Positions 61,288-64,000 of a DNA stretch of 64,000 nucleotides are shown in pieces. Within the stretch, counting starts at the first letter, position 1; every line of letters starts with the position of its first letter. The notes under the pieces were generated by a model, which did no database searches, was not told the DNA's origin, and worked only from the letters and a program-made list of their open reading frames with translations. Origin of the DNA: an uncultured Eubacteriales bacterium (GTDB lineage Bacteria; Bacillota; Clostridia; Oscillospirales; Acutalibacteraceae); contig CAKUAQ010000003.1 of the NCBI GenBank assembly GCA_934636435.1, positions 5,165 through 69,164 of the forward strand. Direction: 5' to 3'. Made by a program: the position numbers and the translations under genes.

Positions 61288-62295
61288 ATGGCAAACGAAG
61301 TAATGTTTGAAGGCAAAGACCGCCGCATGGCCGGAATCGAAAAATTCCTGGCGGAGAACGATCTTGGCTCCTTGGAGGCCTGCCGGGATCTGTGCCTGTC
61401 CAAAGGCATTGATGTGGACGCGATCGTGAAGGGCGTGCAGCCCATCGCTTTCGAGAACGCCGTGTGGGCCTACACCATGGGCGTGGCTCTGGCGCTCAAG
61501 CGCGGTGTGAAGAATGCCGCCGATGCCTCCGCCGTGATCGGCGAGGGCTTGCAGGCTTTCTGTGTGCCCGGCTCTGTGGCAGAGCATCGTAAGGTGGGTT
61601 TGGGCCACGGCAATCTGGGTAAAATGCTGCTCAGCGATGAGACCACCTGCTTTGCGTTCCTGGCCGGCCACGAATCCTTCGCTGCGGCGGAGGGCGCCAT
61701 CGGTATCGCCCGCACCGCCAATAAGGTGCGTGAGGTGCCGCTGCGGGTCATCCTGAACGGTCTGGGCAAGGATGCAGCCTATATCATCAGCCGGATCAAC
61801 GGCTTCACCTATGTGGAGACCGATTACGATTTCTTCAGCGGCGAGCTGAAGGTGGTGCGTGAAAAGGCTTTCTCCGACGGTGAGCGTGCGCAGGTGAAGT
61901 GCTATGGCGCCAACGATGTGCAGGAGGGCGTTGCCATCATGCAGAAAGAGGGTGTGGAGGTGTCCATCACCGGTAACTCCACCAACCCCACCCGTTTCCA
62001 GCATCTCGTCGCCGGCACTTACAAAAAGTGGGCGATCGAGAACGGCAAGAAGTATTTCTCCGTGGCCTCCGGCGGCGGCACGGGTCGTACCCTGCACCCG
62101 GACAATGTGGCGGCCGGCCCGGCTTCCTACGGCCTGACCGACTCCATGGGCCGTATGCACGGCGATGCGCAGTTTGCGGGTTCTTCCTCTGTGCCGGCGC
62201 ACGTGGAGATGATGGGTCTTATCGGTATGGGTAATAACCCCATGGTCGGTGCGACGGTTGCCTGCGCTGTGGCGGTGGCCGAGGCGCTCAAGTAA
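61288..62295 (+). CDS. GGGtGRT protein
   Basis: A 335-residue protein of the family named for its motif, here ASGGGTGRTLHPDN (near residue 265). Other conserved parts: GLGHGNLGKMLLSDETTCFA and ITGNSTNPTRFQHLVAGTYK. Cytoplasmic, no cofactor motif that I can name beyond the glycine loop. Highly biased codon use suggests strong expression. Always-adjacent scaffold gene suggests a joint role in Fe-S or sulfur chemistry; unproven. Confidence 0.9.
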   Translation: MANEVMFEGKDRRMAGIEKFLAENDLGSLEACRDLCLSKGIDVDAIVKGVQPIAFENAVWAYTMGVALALKRGVKNAADASAVIGEGLQAFCVPGSVAEHRKVGLGHGNLGKMLLSDETTCFAFLAGHESFAAAEGAIGIARTANKVREVPLRVILNGLGKDAAYIISRINGFTYVETDYDFFSGELKVVREKAFSDGERAQVKCYGANDVQEGVAIMQKEGVEVSITGNSTNPTRFQHLVAGTYKKWAIENGKKYFSVASGGGTGRTLHPDNVAAGPASYGLTDSMGRMHGDAQFAGSSSVPAHVEMMGLIGMGNNPMVGATVACAVAVAEALK

Positions 62296-62407
62296 GGGTC
62301 GAACGGATTCGACACCTTGACGTCTCGCATACAGACGTATTGAAAAACGACGGGAGACCGACAGTCCGGCCGCTTTGCTCATTGCGGTGAACGGCCGGGC
62401 GGAAGCT

Positions 62408-62444
62408 GGGGGCAGGATGATTGTATCCTGCCCCCGTTTATTTT
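62408..62444 (+). terminator. Terminator after GGGtGRT gene
   Basis: An 11-bp GGGGGCAGGAT/ATCCTGCCCCC stem followed by GTTTATTTT. Confidence 0.9.
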
Positions 62445-62488
62445 AGTTGGCGGAACCGACTGCCGTATACGGATGCTGAGGACAAAAG

Positions 62489-62916
62489 GTGGATATAGAA
62501 CTGCATTATCGGAAAAGAGGAGCCGGTGAACCATTTAGATTTCTGCACGGAAACGGCGAAGACGGCTCCTACTTCTAAAATCAGATGGCATACTTTCAAA
62601 ACGAATATCGGGTGATAGCTCTCGATACCGGAGGGCACGGCCGATCGCCGCGAGGCGGCGCGCCGTTCACCATCGAACGGTTTTCCTGCGATCTGTACGA
62701 TTTTATGCGGTTGCGGCAGATTGCACAGGCCGTGATTCCGGGCTTCTCGGACGGGGGCTGTTCCTGACGATTTCCCGCAAGGAGCAAATTGGTTCGCTGT
62801 ATCCGCAGGTGCTGGATTTACTGGTGCACGGCGCCTGCGCGGAACTGGTTTTTCATGAAAAAACGGAAGCTGCCGCAAGGCAGCTTTTCAAAAGCACGTC
62901 GGTTAGCATATTCTAA
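62489..62916 (+). pseudogene. Alpha/beta hydrolase, decayed
   Basis: Reading from GTG 62489: IELHYRKRGAGEPFRFLHGN then GEDGSYF, a TAA at 62576, then NQMAYFQNEYRVIALDTGGH and GRSPRGGAPFTIERFSCDLY up to GFSDGG, a typical hydrolase nucleophile elbow. Frame is then lost (TGA at 62765); a -1 frame continues TISRKEQIGSLYPQVLDLLV to TAA 62914. So one nonsense and one frameshift, and the C-terminal half of the fold is missing. A clear pseudogene. Confidence 0.8.
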
Positions 62917-62923
62917 CCGACGT
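62896..62923. repeat. 11-bp inverted repeat
   Basis: ACGTCGGTTAG, six bases, CTAACCGACGT: a perfect inverted repeat at the end of the decayed hydrolase. No T run follows; role unclear. Confidence 0.6.
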
Positions 62924-62943
62924 GGAACGCAGGATGGTTTCGG

Positions 62944-63654
62944 ATGGATGTTAGCGGTTTGAAGCAATATAAAAGGGACGCCCTGCCTGGTGCGCCCGGA
63001 GCATTTTTGATGCTTGTCGGCAATCTTTGCCTGAGCGTGATTCCGGCAAGCCAAAGCGACAGCGGACTGTTTATGCGGGAGACCTATCTGAGCGGGTTAT
63101 GGGCGCCGTGGCGGCTGCCGTTGCTGATCGTGGCGGGACTTCCCGGTATGGCGTTTGGCTATTTCACCGTGCGCGTGTCCTATCGACAAATATTGCCGCT
63201 ATATCGCAAGACCGAATCGCCCTCCCTGCCGGCGGCGTGATCTACATAGCCACGGTCGGAGCGCTGCACCTGTTTATCGGCAGTCTGGCCGACCGGACGA
63301 GCACGCTCCCCCCCGCTGCCCGGACGGGAAGAAACGACGGCGCTGATACAGGCGCAGTACGATCGGCTTATGCCCGCGGCGTACTTTCCTTATGCGGGAA
63401 TGGTTCTACTGATCCTCGCAAGCGCCTTTGCGGTGCTGACCCAAAAGAACATTCTGCCACGATGGATGTTTGCGCTCCATATGATGGTCAATCAGATCGT
63501 TTTTGTATTGATCCCGGATATCCGGCAGGTGTTCGGAACGGAAACTTCCACCTGGGATTTTGTGTTAAGCCAGGGCTCCGGCAACGCGGCGCTGTGTCTT
63601 TGGATGCCGGTGAACGCCGTCTGGGCGGGCAGGCAAACGAAAAAGGAGAGGTGA
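62944..63654 (+). pseudogene. Membrane protein gene with two compensating frameshifts
   Basis: Frame 1 from ATG 62944 gives MDVSGLKQYKRDALPGAPGA and helices to TGA at 63238. Sense sequence continues in another frame (VIYIATVGALHLFIGSLADR) and returns to frame 1 after a run of seven Cs (63308-63314), reading GREETTALIQAQYDRLMPAA and three further helices to 63654. Reassembled it is a protein of ~235 residues with six or so helices, resembling DUF6796-type membrane proteins. Could also be a sequence error at the C run, but two indels are needed. Confidence 0.65.
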
Positions 63655-63660
63655 ACGGAT

Positions 63661-63801
63661 ATGGTTGAGGAAAAAAGAGCTGTCTTTCGGTTGCCTGGAG
63701 CTAACTGTCTGCCGAAGGAGAGGGGCGGCGGGGAGGTGCCGCGCGCTTTCACCTGTGGAAAAATTCTGCGGAAACCGCGCTTTTTGAGAAAAAACAGTTG
63801 A
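63661..63801 (+). CDS. Possible 46-residue peptide
   Basis: MVEEKRAVFRLPGANCLPKE, basic, with AAAGGAG a little far upstream (about 12 bases). Its end overlaps the -35 box of the tRNA promoter. No family. Probably chance or a relic. Confidence 0.2.
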   Translation: MVEEKRAVFRLPGANCLPKERGGGEVPRAFTCGKILRKPRFLRKNS

Positions 63802-63826
63802 CGAATCTCCCGGTTCATGCTATAAT
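63798..63826 (+). promoter_or_regulatory. tRNA-Leu promoter
   Basis: TTGACG, 17 bases, TATAAT, 16 bases before the tRNA. Confidence 0.9.
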
Positions 63827-63842
63827 ATTTTCCGTTCTATAT

Positions 63843-63927
63843 GCGAGGGTGCTGGAACCGGCAGACAGGCACGTTTGAGGTGCGTGTGTCGAACGACGTG
63901 GGGGTTCAAGTCCCCTCCCTCGCACCA
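63843..63927 (+). tRNA. tRNA-Leu (anticodon GAG)
   Basis: An 85-base class II tRNA with encoded CCA. Acceptor GCGAGGG pairs with CCCTCGC, discriminator A. Anticodon stem CACGT/GCGTG (one U:G) holds loop TTGAGGT, anticodon GAG reading CUC. Long variable arm (GTC GAAC GAC) and T-arm GGGGG TTCAAGT CCCCT are intact. Confidence 0.96.
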
Positions 63928-63958
63928 TCAAGAGGCTACAAAATAGATGTAGCCGGTG

Positions 63959-63984
63959 AAAACCCCGATAAAATCGGGGTTTTC
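63959..63984 (+). terminator. Terminator after tRNA-Leu
   Basis: AAAACCCCGAT/ATCGGGGTTTT stem with an AAA loop and a U run. Confidence 0.85.
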
Positions 63985-64000
63985 ACCGTTTATACGGCAA

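Noticed and set aside
63308..63314. Programmed frameshift at the C7 run
   Set aside because: A second shift near 63230 is needed as well and it has no slippery site or stimulatory structure, so decay or sequence error is simpler.

Overview
The window is a GC-rich (roughly 60%) stretch of a Firmicutes chromosome. Canonical TTGACA-17-TATAAT promoters, strong GGAGG ribosome sites, a tyrosine T-box, a V-type ATPase, the GGGtGRT/Fe-S scaffold pair, L-rhamnose genes and an AI-2E/CdaR/FtsEX neighbourhood together suggest an anaerobic gut clostridium, probably Oscillospirales. This placement is inference from gene content, not from a marker gene.

Layout. 1-6.7 kb (minus strand): a yerC-methyltransferase-hslO-purB run, then a Tyr T-box leader that reads through two tiny genes into tyrS, then glyS. 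6.8-8.0 kb: a sigma factor and a zinc-ribbon protein. 8.0-11.3 kb: an A+T-richer patchwork of lipoproteins, gene remnants, an interrupted gene and a 737-bp perfect direct repeat. 11.3-19 kb: a glycosyltransferase, an ECF sigma/serpin pair, cell-envelope proteins (DUF4349, LiaF-like, DUF4097), an HTH regulator and a lipoprotein. 19-23 kb: rhamnose genes (rhaA, a GH78-like rhamnosidase, rhaM). 23-28 kb: DegV, PadR, AI-2E transporter and CdaR/PucR regulator. 28.5-33.7 kb: ftsE-ftsX-M23 hydrolase-S41 protein, then a LamG-domain protein. 33.8-38 kb: a second ECF sigma/membrane-protein pair, TetR, AraC and a nucleoside hydrolase. 38.3-42.5 kb: a SpoIID-like protein, two poorly characterised genes and gapA.

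42.8-51.6 kb is a complete nine-gene V/A-type ATPase operon in the order H-C-I-K-F-E-A-B-D, from its own promoter to a strong terminator. 51.6-53.5 kb has a short remnant and an O-antigen-ligase-like membrane protein. 53.5-60.4 kb is a tightly packed housekeeping operon: pth, mfd, ybaK, a small unknown gene, mnmA and a PfkB kinase. 60.5-62.3 kb holds the Fe-S scaffold/GGGtGRT pair. The last 1.6 kb holds two decayed genes (an alpha/beta hydrolase and a membrane protein) and tRNA-Leu(GAG).

Most of the window is ordinary core genome. The points that stand out are: the tyrosine T-box separated from tyrS by two small genes; the recently duplicated or converted lipoprotein block at 8.9-11.0 kb; the serpin placed where an anti-sigma factor normally sits; and an S41 protease homologue in the FtsEX operon that appears to lack its catalytic serine. 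I saw no CRISPR array, insertion sequence, rRNA or replication origin.
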